A DNA stretch of 33,832 nt. Source: Acanthamoeba sp. SK_2022b (lineage: Eukaryota; Discosea; Longamoebia; Acanthamoebidae). Below the pieces are notes generated by a model, which was not told the origin of the DNA, did not search any database, and saw nothing but the letters and a program-made list of their open reading frames with translations. Below, piece by piece: positions 18,233 to 29,693 of this stretch. The position numbers and the translations under genes were made by a program. The stretch is taken from assembly GCA_027943245.1 (NCBI GenBank), contig JANDJZ010000578.1, positions 1-33,832 on the forward strand. Direction: 5' to 3'. Within the stretch, counting starts at the first letter, position 1; each line of letters opens with the position of its first letter.

Positions 18233-20144
18233 ATGCGCACCAACCTGTGCCTCATACTCCTTCTCGCCCTCGCGAGCACGCTCGCCACCGTGCTAGCCGC
18301 CGACGATTGTGGAGGAGGTTCGACGTCGTGACTGTCTTGGTGTCCCCCCCCTTCTGTCTGACTCCTTACCTCCTTCATGTTCCCTCTGCAGTGTGCCAGC
18401 AGCCGCTCCTCACGCAGACCAAGCAGACCAGCTGGACCGACGGTCTGGGCGTCCAATACTCTGTGTGGGACGGCTTCATCACGGCCTCGTCGGCCACCTT
18501 CACCTCCGTCACCCTCACCCTCGACTCCGGCGCGGCGCCCATCGACCAGGCCTGGGAAATTGTCCCGCAGCAGTCGGGCGCCTACACGCTGCCGGCGTGG
18601 CGTCTGCAGAACGGAGGCATCCCCGCTGGGGAGAGCCACAGGTTCGGCTACACCGTGAGGTCGGCCAACCCGGCGCCCTTCCGTGTCTCCAGCTGGACCT
18701 GCCCCGATGGCACCTCGCCCGCCACTCCCTCCCCCTCGTCGCAGCCCAGCAACCCTTCTCCTTCGCCGTTGCCGTCGCCCTCGAGCTCGGCCCAGCCCAG
18801 CAACCCTTCCCCCTCGGCAGCGCCTCAGCCCGACACCGACGCCGGTACGCGCCCTGTCCTTACACATACGTGCCAAGGAGAAAGCAGTGGCCTGATTGGG
18901 TGTTCGTGGAGCAGTGTGCAGTGCGGTGCTGGTGATCGACAGCTACATCGTGCGCAGCCTGCCCAACCTAACTCCCGACCAGATCAAGGCCAAGTACGCG
19001 CTCTACTTTGACGACGTGAGCACCTACTACGCGACCGACTTTGGCATCCAGCTCAACTTCGACTTTGTCTACGTCGAGGCCTCTGGCTCCTTCTCCGACG
19101 CCATGGACGGCGGCCAGCTCCTCGACGACTTCAAGCTCGCCCTGCAGCAGCAGAGGTTCGGTAACCCGACGAACGCCTGCATCTACCACCTCCTCACCGC
19201 CCGCCAGCCCCCCGGCGTCGGCGGCCTCGCTTGGGTAATTTGCCCCCCCACAGAGCGTCGCTATTCGTTCTTTTGGTCGTGCTAACGCTGTAGGGCGCGC
19301 GGGAGCAGATCGGATCGACGTGCCAGATCAGCGGAGGCTTCTCGGTCGACGGCCAGGCCAGCGAGGATCCCGAGCTGGTCATCCGTCGCGCCATCCACGA
19401 GATCGGCCACAACTTTGGCGGCAACCACCCCGACGCCTACCCGGCCTCGCTGGGCTACACGTGCTCGATCAACGAGGACCGCGCCTACGACCGCATCCTT
19501 CGCGACGTGGCCCCCTCCTGTACGGCAACACTTTCTTTCAACTGTTATGCCACTTGTTGCCGTGGCTGACTTCAAAACACCAGACAACTACCTGAGCCCG
19601 ACCGCCTTCATCTCCGACTGCGCCACTTCCAGCATCAAGGGTAGCCTGCCTTCGTACACTTGCATGTGGACTCCCGAGACCACCGACCCGATCTTCCCCA
19701 AGGCCATCTTCTGCAACGTACAGCAAACCCCGCCAACCAACCGCTTTACGTATAAACTGTGTGTTCTCATTGAGGTCTTGTTCTTGTTGTTCGCAGGAGG
19801 AGAACGCCGAGGGTGGCTGCATCACTGTCCCCGCCCACTACGGCACCGGCCAGTGCTACAACATCCTGCCCTTCAACGACGCCGCGTCGTCCTTCCAGGT
19901 GTTCAACAGCGCCGCCACCAACGCGGTCGGTCTGGAGCTCTTCTACGATATCGACTGCACGGGCACCTCGACGCAGGTGCGCGAGCTGTACAGCCCCTCC
20001 ATGCCTGCCGGTTTCAATGACATGGTCACCTCTTGTACGTCTCCTGCTCTCAATACTCCCGCCCAACTCTGAGTTCCGCGTGCATGTGGCTTACCCCTTT
20101 CCCCTTTCTGGTTCACCACCACAGTCAAGTTCATTGCGCAGTAG
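18233..20144 (+). CDS. Secreted metzincin-type metallopeptidase with CBM49-like domain
   Basis: Seven exons: 18233-18317, 18392-18844, 18915-19234, 19294-19519, 19584-19717, 19797-20034, 20125-20144, giving 491 aa. The N-terminus is a signal peptide (LCLILLLALASTLATVLA). Residues about 30-130 resemble a CBM49-type carbohydrate-binding domain (TQTKQTSWTDGLGVQYSVW, then PAFRVSSWTC-like end). A Pro/Ser/Thr linker (about 130-180) leads to the peptidase, which has the extended zinc motif HEIGHNFGGNHPD at about 321-333 (nt 19396-19434): three His ligands and the catalytic Glu. Many Cys in the C-terminal part suggest disulphides. The Met-turn methionine of typical metzincins is not apparent between the zinc motif and ISDC. 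Likely extracellular or lysosomal, possibly bound to cellulose or another glycan of the cyst wall or prey (inference). Its last two exons are partly duplicated at 30610-30926. Confidence 0.9.
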
Positions 20145-20559
20145 ACAAGCCATCAGCAGAGTGAACCAGCGTTACTTCACTCTGTTCGAACCAGGCTGCG
20201 AAGAGGCAGTTGATGATTTTAGTGCTACTTCCAATACCTAACATGTATTCTCTCCGTCGTTGATGACGACGGGAAAGAAACCGACCTGCGTCCTTTCTTG
20301 AATTACTCCACATTGCTTTGTACGGAGGGGATGGTGTTGGAAGAGGTCCGTCCTTTTAGCGTGATTTCTCCAGTTGCAGCATTCTTAGGCAGGGCTAGCT
20401 CTTGCAGGTTATGTACTACCGTGCTGACAACAGCAACAGAGCTCACTTAAGAGCACCTGCGATGCACGATGCTCACCAAAACGCTGCAAAAGGCACTGGG
20501 CAAGCAGACAAGTAAGGAGGGGAGTGATCAGGAGAGGAGTATGGAGAGTGAGAGGAGCG
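20145..20559. other. 3' flank of the metallopeptidase gene, left edge of the low-GC block
   Basis: No gene is visible. A short hairpin (AGAGTGAA/TTCACTCT) lies at about 20158-20183 just after the stop codon, possibly in the 3' UTR. Composition shifts from GC-rich to purine-rich over this interval. Confidence 0.5.
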
Positions 20560-21300
20560 AGCTGATGAAGGACGACATGGAGGGATGGGCTGAGTGAAGC
20601 AGGAGAATGAGGGAGAGGAGAGTGACAAGGAGAGTGAGGAGGGGAGAGGAATGAGGCAAGTGAAGGGGAGAAGGAGTCTGAGGATGCTTAACAGAGCAAG
20701 GAAGAGAGTGAGGAAGAGGAGCATGAAGAAGAGGAGCAGGAGGATGAGGAGGAGGAGGAGGAGCATGAGGAGCATGAGGAGGAGAAGGTGGCAGAGGAGG
20801 GCAAGGAAGCGAACCAAACAGTGGAGGAGGACAATGACAACGAGGATGGCAAGGACATCGAGGATGGCAAGAGCAAAGAGGACATCAAAGAGGGCAAGGA
20901 TGATAAGAAGCAGGAGTGTAGCCAGGAGAGTGAGAAGGAGGAGGTCGAGCAGGAGAGCTTCTCATGGGTGAAGAGTGCAAGTATGAGGGTGAGCAGAAGA
21001 GCAAGCAGGAGAGCAGGAAGGAGGAAGACAAGAAGAGGGGTCAGGAGAAGGAGTGCCAGCAGCAGGAGGGGGAGGAGTGTAAAGAGTAACCAGGAGAAGC
21101 TGAGTGGGAAAGAAGGAGAGCAGTCAGGAGTGGAATGAAGATAGGAAGGAGATGAAGGAGGACCAGCTGGATCAAGATAGGAAGAAGGACTGCAAGCATG
21201 GTGAAGTGCCTGAGCAGGAGAGCAATGGAGAGGAAAGGGAGTGTGCAAAGGAGAGCAATGAGAAGGAGGAGCACAAAGGCATTAAATGGAGTGTTTGAAA
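20560..21300. repeat. Purine-rich (GGAG/GAGAA) low-complexity tract
   Basis: About 740 bases are strongly purine-biased on the plus strand, with imperfect GAG, GGAG and GAGCAG repeats. All three plus frames give Arg/Lys/Glu-rich low-complexity peptides and the minus frames give Leu/Ser/Pro-rich ones; none resembles a protein family. I read it as expanded simple sequence, possibly able to form triplex DNA, not as a gene. Confidence 0.75.
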
Positions 21301-21994
21301 AAAAGTAACAATGCACTTTTTAATTAACCTAAAAACTGGTGTACATGATGGCAAGATTGAAGGTACTTTACATGTACATGTGGACTGGAGCACCAGATGT
21401 CTATTCACAGGTGAAGAGTTATTACAAATTGTGGATGAGCAAAGTCAGGGTATGAGACACCCCTGCTTTTTCATCAAATGGAAAACCACATGCAAGAACA
21501 GAACCATGGGGCACAGCTCCTTCAGTTCCATTATCTTTCCATCTACCATTCACCAGTGTACTTGCAAACCTCGGCACTGCACTGAGATGATTTTGCCAAT
21601 CCAGAGTCATCAGTTGTTTCATCACTGTCTGGACGTACTGCAACCCAGATCAGGCAAAGTTAAGTTTTTTACAGTTGGTGCAGTTCTGCTCTGCACAAGG
21701 TGCACACAAGTTTGCAGTCAGGTGAGTGAGCTGTCCTGTGGCGCAGCAAGTTGAGGGTGTGGGGATAGTCCATCAAAGATGGCAGTATCACAGGCTGGGC
21801 CTGAAGATGACATGCTTGCTTCATGCAGCTCAAAGAGATCAGCCCATTCTCCAAGCACAGCTGCAGTGAATAGAGGTTCCCAGCAGTTGTCATGTAGGTC
21901 TTGAATGACATCAGAGGGTAAGGGCAAGGGAAGGATTTTGTATGGAGCTCCTATTGATGGTGTGGTTGATGTTAGCTCACCCACAAATGGTACA
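21301..21994. other. Low-GC stretch, probable mobile-element remnant
   Basis: Open frames here (plus 21311-21754; minus 21984-21718) have no recognisable motifs. The minus frame follows the transposon-type pseudogene in its direction and may be its decayed 3' part. Confidence 0.4.
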
Positions 21995-23151
21995 TCATAA
22001 GATTGTTTGTAAACCTTTGGGAGTGGATACGAGTAGCTTTACTGGTTCAGACCATGCACCTTCAGTATGATATGCCTTTTTTCTCAACACTGAGTTATGG
22101 TCAGCATCCCTTAAGAAGTGGAACACATGTGGAACTGAGTGTCCCTCAAGGCCATTGAGGTGAGGGCTGCGCCAGCTCTTCCAATCCCAAACAGTGTCAA
22201 TGTGATGAAAAGTTGGAGCAGCGCCTTCCCTAGAATAGGCATGTTCTAGTAGGGCTTGCATTTGGCTGAGAGCAAAGTGGAGATCAGAACAAGCAATGCA
22301 TGAGCACTGATGCACATCAGGTCCAAATTTTTGTTGACATGAACTGATGTGCATTGGTGCAATGTTCATTCAGGAGTGGAAGTGTACACTGGAGTGTGGA
22401 GAGATGCTGATTTTAGCTTGATCTGTCCAATCGAAAAAAGCTGATTAATGTCCTCATGTGTGTGGCCAACAAGTAAGAAGCTCAGATAAACTTCTTGAAA
22501 TATGTCCAGTGCCACCAGCAAGGACAGTAATCCCAGCATGAACACATCCTTGTTTTCAGACCAACAGTTGTCAGCCTGCAGATAGAGGATGTGGGGCGAG
22601 TGGAAGTATCAGTGGTGAGAATACAATGATGGATATGGGAAAAGAGATTGGTGATTGTGAGGTTGGAATTCTTGGGCCACAGGGATTGAGGATGGAGGTA
22701 GAGATGTCTGCCCTGGTAATGATCAATTAGTCCTCCAAATGAGTATGTGAACCTGTTTCCATAATGCATCCATGAGTAGAACAGGCATGTGAGAAGGCAG
22801 GGAGATGGGATTGGAGTTGTCAATTATGAGGCTCATGTAGGAACTTGGCTGTCGCTTGGCCTGCTGACACTGGATCTTGTAGGCAGTACACTTGGCAGCA
22901 GAGAGCTTGAGATGCTGCTGGCGTTGTGCATGTAGCTCAGCTGCAGCAGCAGGTGATCTTGCGCGCAATTGCTGCTGAGCAAAATCAAAACAAGCAGAAC
23001 ATTTCCAAGCCTTGAGTTGCAAGGAAGCTTGACAAAGGAAAAGTGTGAGTGAATGTGCTGCAGCATAGCAGAGTTCAAAAGAAGGGGAACAGTGGATGAG
23101 TGTGAGGATTGGCCAGGAGAAGAAACAACAGATGTATGACATGTGGAGCAC
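21995..23151 (-). pseudogene. Decayed DUF7869-like transposon-associated protein, left copy
   Basis: Pieces of one protein appear in order on the minus strand but in different frames. First is a C-x2-C segment (WKCSACFDF) with a charged helix and the stretch SYMSLIIDNSNPISLP (about 23040-22820). Then come FGGLIDHYQGRHLYLH and NSNLTITNLFSHIHH (about 22740-22630). Then come QADNCWSENKDVFMLG and LSFLLVGHTHEDINQLFS (about 22585-22435; GHTHEDIN at 22467-22444). Last is a piece with VWDWKSW and GLEGHSVPHVFHF (about 22200-22110). This order matches the family I know as DUF7869, found in repetitive, transposon-associated proteins of many eukaryotes. At least two frameshifts separate the blocks, so it is not functional. 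Limits are approximate. Family name from memory, to be confirmed by profile search. Confidence 0.6.
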
Positions 23152-25230
23152 AATAGGTACTGCCTTTTTTTTACATCACCTCTTTGCCCAAACATCTTGC
23201 TAGAGCCATCAACCTTTCATCAGGGTCCACTTCCCTCCTACTCTTCCAAGTCATCCACTTCCACTACTCTCTACACCATCTCCTCCCTCGCCCTCACATT
23301 AGTGGCTTTTCAGTTGCCATCTTTTCTCACTCTTCTGTGGACATGAGGAGTATCTGGTCCTGCAGCCTTCCCACATTCCTGCCCAGAATGCTTCCTTCTT
23401 CACATCCCTATCTCTCCATGCACAAAGAATTGGCTCACAACACTCTGACCTTCCCTTCCAGCCAAGGAAATGACTGCATACCTCTGCCTCTGCCACTCCA
23501 ACCTTCTCAACAGCCTCCCTGTCCCTCATGCATACCTTACTGGACAGAAAGCCAAACCTGTCCACATCTTGTATGAAGCTGCTCCCACCTTCTACCTCTC
23601 ACTTGCCCCTGCCCTCTATTCCTCTCTCTTCCTCCACCCTCAGTGCCACCAATGTTGGCTCCCTCACCAAATTGCTTCTTGGCTTTATAGTCGAGAGCCT
23701 GGATGATGGGGACATGCTCAACATCACTGCCTCCTTCTCCACCCTACAGCATCATCCTGGCTATGCACCTTCACAGCACTCACAGCCTCAACCTCCCCAC
23801 ACTTATTCCTCTTCTTCCAGCACATATATTCATGGTTTTTATCCGGTTCATGTAGAAAAGTGTACATTGTCAAATCAGTCATTGTTACTTTTTTCTGAAC
23901 ACTCCATTATTACCTTTACTGGGTATGTGTTGTCTCATCAGTTCTGTGCACACCTTGCTTGCTCACCCATTCTTTCCTTCCCCTCCCTTCAGCTGCTGTT
24001 TGCTTGACCAATTAATTGCCCTCTCACTCTGTGCCACACCAGTTGGTACCTCCAATAAACATGTCTTTTTTCTTAGCTTTCCTGTGCTGATGCTTCTATT
24101 GAGGCGCACTTGCCCCTGCATGATTGTTAGACCAGAGTGAGATGGCACCAAACACATGCAATTTGAAGCTTGGCAAAGTGTCAATCTGGTTTGTCTCATT
24201 TCAGCATGCCACCATGACCCTCTGCTTTTTGTTGGCATTTTTTGTGATTGGGCACATCAATAAAAAGGCAAAAACCCTAACTTTGTTGTTTCAGAAACTT
24301 GGCCACACCAGACTTGATAGCATAATTTCTAAAGTTTCCTGAAAAGTTGCTATTGGCTACGAATTTTCATGGCAACCTGGTTGAAAAAAGGCTTAATATA
24401 AATTATATACCTGTCACATATCAACACAAAAGCTTAGTCTACAAACATAAGCTCTCAGATTAATTTTTCAGCTTTCTTCTACGAAATTTCCATCCAGAAA
24501 CAGATGAAAATGGCAGAGATAATAATTTCCCCCAAGTCTGCTGCCCCTGAAGTTGCACATTGGATCTGTCTACAATAAACATCACTGATCTTCATTATTA
24601 CACAACATTTCCCTGCAGTAGCTGGGCGCAGGGTGTCCCCTGTTGGCAGCCCTAACCAAAAGTGCAAGTGCCTCAATTGAAAATACATTTCCCTACATCT
24701 TGGTTTGAATTTTGCTTGGCTGAGGGACAGATATTCCTAAACCACATGAACCATGAACATGTCGTTGTTTGCAACAAAGTGATTTTGTGTGTAGTTGCAT
24801 GTGCTTACCCAAAAAAACAGGATAAAATTTCTACTTATGTTGATTTGTAGATAGAGTTTCTGGTGATGGTGAAACAGTTTGCTGAACGAGGACCAAACAC
24901 GCAGAATTACCCCCAGAACAAACAAAATTTTTCAACTAAGTGTTTTTTCAGTTTAGTGCAAAATGCGTGTTGTGTTCATGGTTTGCGTGGTTTAGGAATA
25001 ACTCTGAAGCTAAACCTTCCAGCACTCAGGGTTTGGTGCAAACGAACAGGTTTAAAATGGCGCGATACCTTTCAAAGATTGATAGTGTGTACCTTTTTTC
25101 CTGCCTTTACGTTCTGAACATCTAATCGTCCCATTGGCGCTCCCGAACGGAAAATAGGAGGGAAACAAGGAAAGGAGATGAGGAACAACGGCCAACGCCT
25201 GGCCGGCCGAGTGGTTGGCAGGGACGCGGA
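23152..25230. other. Long low-GC region without recognisable genes
   Basis: About 2 kb. The part from 23200 to 23850 is pyrimidine-rich on the plus strand, with Ser/Pro/Leu-rich frames. A minus frame at 23565-23299 may be the N-terminal part of the adjacent DUF7869-like pseudogene. The part from 24100 to 25130 is AT-rich, with short frames only and AATAAA-like hexamers near 24055 and 24260. GC rises sharply near 25130, at the 3' side of the Crinkler/RHS-type gene. Confidence 0.5.
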
Positions 25231-27708
25231 TCACGCCATCGATTTTCCTACACAAGCAAGAGGGCGGGGTGTAAGAGAGGCGAAGGCGATGCGATCTGGA
25301 GGGGAGAGCACCTGAAGAAGGCAGCACAAGGAAATGAGCAAAGGTGGGTGCCATTGCCCAGGCCAAGCTGTCATCGGTCGAGGTGATGAGGCACGTTCGC
25401 TGATCGGCGGGGGCTTCATTCGCCTCCTCACCACCGCCAGTGGGGATGCGGAGGAGTGTGGCCGCTGTGTGGGATTCGCCGCCTGGCCGCTGCGCACGTT
25501 TGTTGCTTGTAATCACCATGATGTGCTCCTCGTCGGGGAACTGGTTCGCCAGGTAGCGCCTCTTGTGGATCAGCGCCTCGATATCGTCACTGTAGCTGAG
25601 TGCGTCCTCCGCTGGTGCCCTTGGCTGCGTGTGCTTGGTATCAATGTAGACCCGTACGTTCTGCATACACAACATGAGGAGCTCATGAGCAAACTGCGCT
25701 CGGATGGGACTCCCAAGTGGGTCCTTACCTTGTAAGGCGGGTGAGCAAGCTGCTCGTTGAGCAGAGCGTCCACGGCATGCTTAGAACCCGAAAGAAGGAT
25801 CGCGTAGGGGCAAGTGTTGGACAGCTCGACAGTGGTGCCGTCCTGGAGCGTGATGATAGTGGGCGGCGGCGCCCCCTTGAAAGCGCGCTCCGGCATGTCC
25901 TTGGCCGCCACCTTCCACCACACTCCAGCCGTGGGTACCTCGGAGACGCGGCGCACGGCGGCCGCAGGCAGGAAGCGCAGCGTGGTGAAGGACGGGTGGC
26001 AGACGGCGCCACAGAAGAGGTCGCGCGCCTCGATGTAGGCGCGCCCCTGCTGGCGCGCCCACTGGCTGGCGACATTGTGACGTAGCACGCGATGCTCGAG
26101 GGCCAGCTTCTCGAAACTAGCGGCGGTGGGGTACAAGTCCGCGAGTAGGCCGCGAGCTCCAGCGATCAGCTCGCGGTGCTCGTGACAGGAAGCGTTTGCC
26201 ACGGCAAGCGCTGCTTGGGCCAACACGAAGGGCACTTCCATCACCATGCGCCCCTTGGCATCCCAGATGTCGACCCAGCTCGTACTGGGCCGGTCCAGCT
26301 GGCACACAGGCGGGGGGCGCAAGTGCACTACTCCGGCAGTCTCGAGCTCGGCCACGGTGACGGGTCGGGGTTGCTGCTGCAACCAAGCATAAGGCTTCTC
26401 CAAGGCAACCACCGAGTCACGCGTGACAGGTATGCCAGCGAGCGCCAGCAGGATTCCGAACTGTGCAGAGCCCTGTCTGCCCCAGCTGTCGATGTTGAAC
26501 GTCCGCGTGACTTCCTCGATGAGCTTGGCACTGATCCGGTTCAGGTGGAGAGACTCGGAAGGCGAGCCCTCGTTCTGTAGCACGCGTTCAAGGCATTCGA
26601 GCGCGCGCGCATTGCCGCCGATGGTGGTGAGAAGGCGCTCGAATGGCTTCCCGCCCTTGTCAAGCCACTCTTGCCCGCTCACCGTTGCCGGCCGGCCTGG
26701 CTGGGGCTCGAATCGGAACGAGGCCACGACTTGGCGGGCAGGCTCGGCTGAAAGGGGCGGCAAGAGCACGCCAGTCGTCGTGGCGTCCGTCGGATCCGAT
26801 ACCTCGGCCGCGTGGCGCACCGCAGTGCCAGAGAGGGTGGCCAAAACGAAGAGCTCTCGGGTCTGGCTGATGGCCCCCCGCAGTGCACGGTTGAGGGCAG
26901 CAGACAGAGGCTCCTCCAGGGGTGTCGCTCCCGACGTACGTCGGCCAGCAACTTCGCGATAGGGTACCATCTCGTAGAACACGGTCTGGATCTCATCGAT
27001 GGCAATGTGCAGCACCTTTGGAATGCGTGGCGATGGATCAGCCCGAGTGGGCGCCGCGCTGTACCGCCCAATGGCAGCGAGCACCTCTCCCAGCGTAAAG
27101 ACGTCCCAAAGAGTGGGATCCTCGAGCACCTGCGATCGGAAGGCGCTACGCACTGATGCGTAGGGCACGTGCGGCCACCAATACTGGCGCGCCAGCCGCA
27201 GGCCAAGGATGACCGCCGGCGGCCACTTGGCCTCGTCCACCTCAAGTGCGTAGCCGTTGTGTCTGATGTCCAGCACCACGGTCTTGCTGTTGGTGAGTGC
27301 CGCTCGCAGGGATTCCATCTCGTCGTTGGCTGGCTGGGCCGAGGATTTCAACGCCAAGTAGTTGGCCAGAAGGTCCAGAAACTCGAGGTTGAAGCGGGTC
27401 TTCCCCACTCCGCTCGTGCCGTAGACCAAGCCCGTTGACCACGACTTCTTGTCATCGAAGGAGCCTCGACGATAGGCCTGCCAGCTTGGCTTTACCACGC
27501 CAGTCCAGAGCGCTTCTACCGCGGCCATTCGGTCCTGTGCCTGGTACGGAAAGTGCGTTGCCGTAGGAGGTCCCTCGAGCGTGCGCGGCGGCGACCAGTT
27601 CCTTTTCTTTGACAGGTACTCCAAGCACTTGTACGGGTCGTCTGGTGGTGCAGGTGTTGGACTTACAGGGTGTGCATGGTGTGTGGGTGGAGGTACATCG
27701 GAATGAGT
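25231..27708 (-). CDS. Crinkler/RHS-type P-loop ATPase with putative nuclease end, 5' end unresolved
   Basis: Proposed exons (sense order): 27708-25729, 25660-25312, 25247-25231, about 780 aa visible. A Walker A motif, YGTSGVGKT, lies at 27397-27420 and a Walker B, VLHIAIDE, at 26992-27015; ELFVLATLSGTAV follows as a likely sensor strand. Exon 2 contains VRVYIDTKHT, whose D-x-K (25634-25645) could be the core of a PD-(D/E)xK nuclease fold. This order, an AAA-like ATPase followed by a restriction-like fold, is that of Crinkler/RHS effectors, described as transposon-linked in protists. No ATG opens the frame: upstream is a proline-rich stretch back to a CAG acceptor at 27709, so an N-terminal exon (perhaps the Crinkler header) is missing or lost. 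Its GC content is far above the surrounding DNA. Function and integrity are uncertain. Confidence 0.68.
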
Positions 27709-29147
27709 CTGTCAGCTGGTCGTGAGCACCGGTGATGCCATGGTTGGCACGCTTCTGAAAGAGATTTCATTAAGGGAGTTGTGAAGAAAAGAGAGGGGGC
27801 AGAGAACCTCAGAGTACCGCAGTCGTTTTACCCCAACAAGGGTAGAGCTGGTGAGGTATTTAAGTCGCATGGATGGAGGCCCGAATCGGTTAATTGTCCA
27901 GAGATGATGCATTTTGGGATGATGCGTATGTCTCTGCCAGAGGAAGGAACGAGGCTGCGATGCTGGGGTTACCCTACGCATGGCGGTTGCTTGAAGAATG
28001 ACACGATTGTTGCTTGTTTGCACAACGCGACTGTACGATTGGAACCTCGCAAAGGAAGAAGAAATGCGTTTCAGCTTATCATCAATGATGTGTAGGATAG
28101 CAAAAGCAAGTGGGTTGTCCACTATCAAGAGAAGACTCCCACACAAGGAGGTGGGAAGGAGGCACAAATGCTGATCTCAGCAAAAGGTGGCTCCTGTAAG
28201 GCAGTCACTGAAGTAGCCTGGTGGTGGTTTAGAGTGTTAAGAGCACCAACAAGAAGCCCAGGAGAGTCAATTGGGATGTGCTCATTGCAGCAGATGGTCT
28301 CCACTCACTTCTTCTGCAGCAACACTGTGGCCATGGTAGGCATGAAGAAGTTATCAAACTTGTTGACATCTCCTTGAAATCTGTACACATGAAAGATTTA
28401 GAATGGACCACATACACATACACAACCACAAAAGCTCAGGAATAGAGTACCTTTCTTGGTGAACTGCATGTCCTTGCCCTCCACTTACATTCAGCACCTT
28501 GCTGGACAAGACCATTATTGGTACCCAGCAGAGCCTCATCCTTAGCCAAAAGATTTCAGAGGTAGAGTGGTGTGAATGGCATGGCACACTCATGCTGGGT
28601 GTAGAGGTCCTCAAGCTACTGTCTGCTCCTGTGCCACTGCCCTTCTGGCTCCAGTTTCTGGATGATACCAGTGTAGTTTCACAATTTCTGATAGGCTGCC
28701 TTGTGGTTGGAGGACCCCAGCATAAACAGTGCTAGATGCAGTAGAGCAACATGCCATTGATCTACTGTAGTAGTAACAAGCAATGCTGCAGCAGACACTG
28801 CCTGGGCATGTTTGACACTGCCAATATACAAGATTGCAGGATACAATATCTCAGCATGTCACAGGCTGCATGACACAAATGGTTGAGGACAATGATGTTG
28901 TGTTCAATTATGGATCACCAGCCACCTAGAAGCCAAATATACTATGTCAACCATAAGCATCATGTTGCATTCATGACAGCCTATGGTTTTTCTGAAAACA
29001 AGATGGCCTATTTCCAAAACAATGATACCTTGCAAATGGGGATGTTGTCTACAGATGCTACCACTTGTGCTTGGATCAAGTCATATGCCCATTTGGGCTA
29101 CTGAAACAATGGTCTGATTAAGCCCTTCCTAGCTCTTACACACAGAG
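27709..29147. other. Low-GC region between Crinkler/RHS gene and right transposon-type pseudogene
   Basis: No recognisable gene. Plus frame 27781-28095 has four Cys in its second half (including LRCWGYPTHGGC) but no family match. Frames at 28354-28735 and 28883-29104 are short and featureless; the last lies just upstream of the pseudogene and may be part of it. Confidence 0.45.
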
Positions 29148-29693
29148 CACAAGAATGTCAAGTTCCCCAAGTTCTGTGTACTGGGCCTATGCAGCATCTG
29201 TGCATCAACAAATGATTGACTGATTAATCAGCACATGACAACAGTACAGAGGGCCCAGCTGAAGAATCAAAAGTTTGAGCATTTGTGCCTTTTTGAAAAG
29301 GAGCACAAGATGTATCACCTTCATCAGCAGGAAGCAAGCACTGATCCTGGTTGGGTCTTCTCTGTGATTATGGATGGTTCAAGTGATGTGATACTTCCCA
29401 TGGCCTACAACCTTATACCTGCAGCTTGTGAGAACAAGAACAAGTACATGCTGGCTTACTGTCACTGGCTAGTGCATAACCAAGTCTTCCATAATATCAC
29501 CATCTCTTTTCTGCTGGTGGGGCACACCCATGAGGACATTGATGAGATGTTCTCCACATTTGTTGTGGGCATGAAGTACAATCCTTGTGTGTTTACTGTT
29601 GATGACTTTGTGCAAGGGCTCAACACTTGGTACTCCAACAATATTCATAAGCCAGAGCCCCTTTTCCTGCTTCCTGGAGTCATGTCCCACTGA
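29148..29693 (+). pseudogene. Decayed DUF7869-like transposon-associated protein, right copy
   Basis: The plus frame reads HKNVKFPKFCVLGLCS, meets a TGA at 29217-29219, then continues open to 29693. It includes VFSVIMDGSSDVILPM, CENKNKYMLAYCHWLVHNQ and ISFLLVGHTHEDIDEMFSTF (GHTHEDID at 29520-29543). These are the landmarks of the left copy at 21995-23151, on the opposite strand. About 100 residues normally found between the MDG block and the ENKN block are missing, so it carries both a stop and an internal deletion. It is divergent enough from the left copy to be a separate insertion, not an inverted repeat of it. Confidence 0.6.

Noticed and set aside
20170..20195. tRNA-like TTCGAACC T-loop sequence
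   Set aside because: I could not build acceptor, D and anticodon arms around it; it is more likely chance next to a small hairpin.
20594..21138. Possible basic or acidic nuclear protein in the purine tract
   Set aside because: All frames give similar low-complexity peptides, with no start context, domain or splice logic.
27781..28095. Plus-strand frame with four cysteines as a zinc-ribbon gene
   Set aside because: No recognisable family, low-GC context, and the cysteine spacing does not fit a common ribbon.
21995..29693. The two GHTHEDI relics as terminal inverted repeats of one large transposon
   Set aside because: The copies are strongly diverged, differently deleted, and no matching sequence was seen outside the protein motifs.
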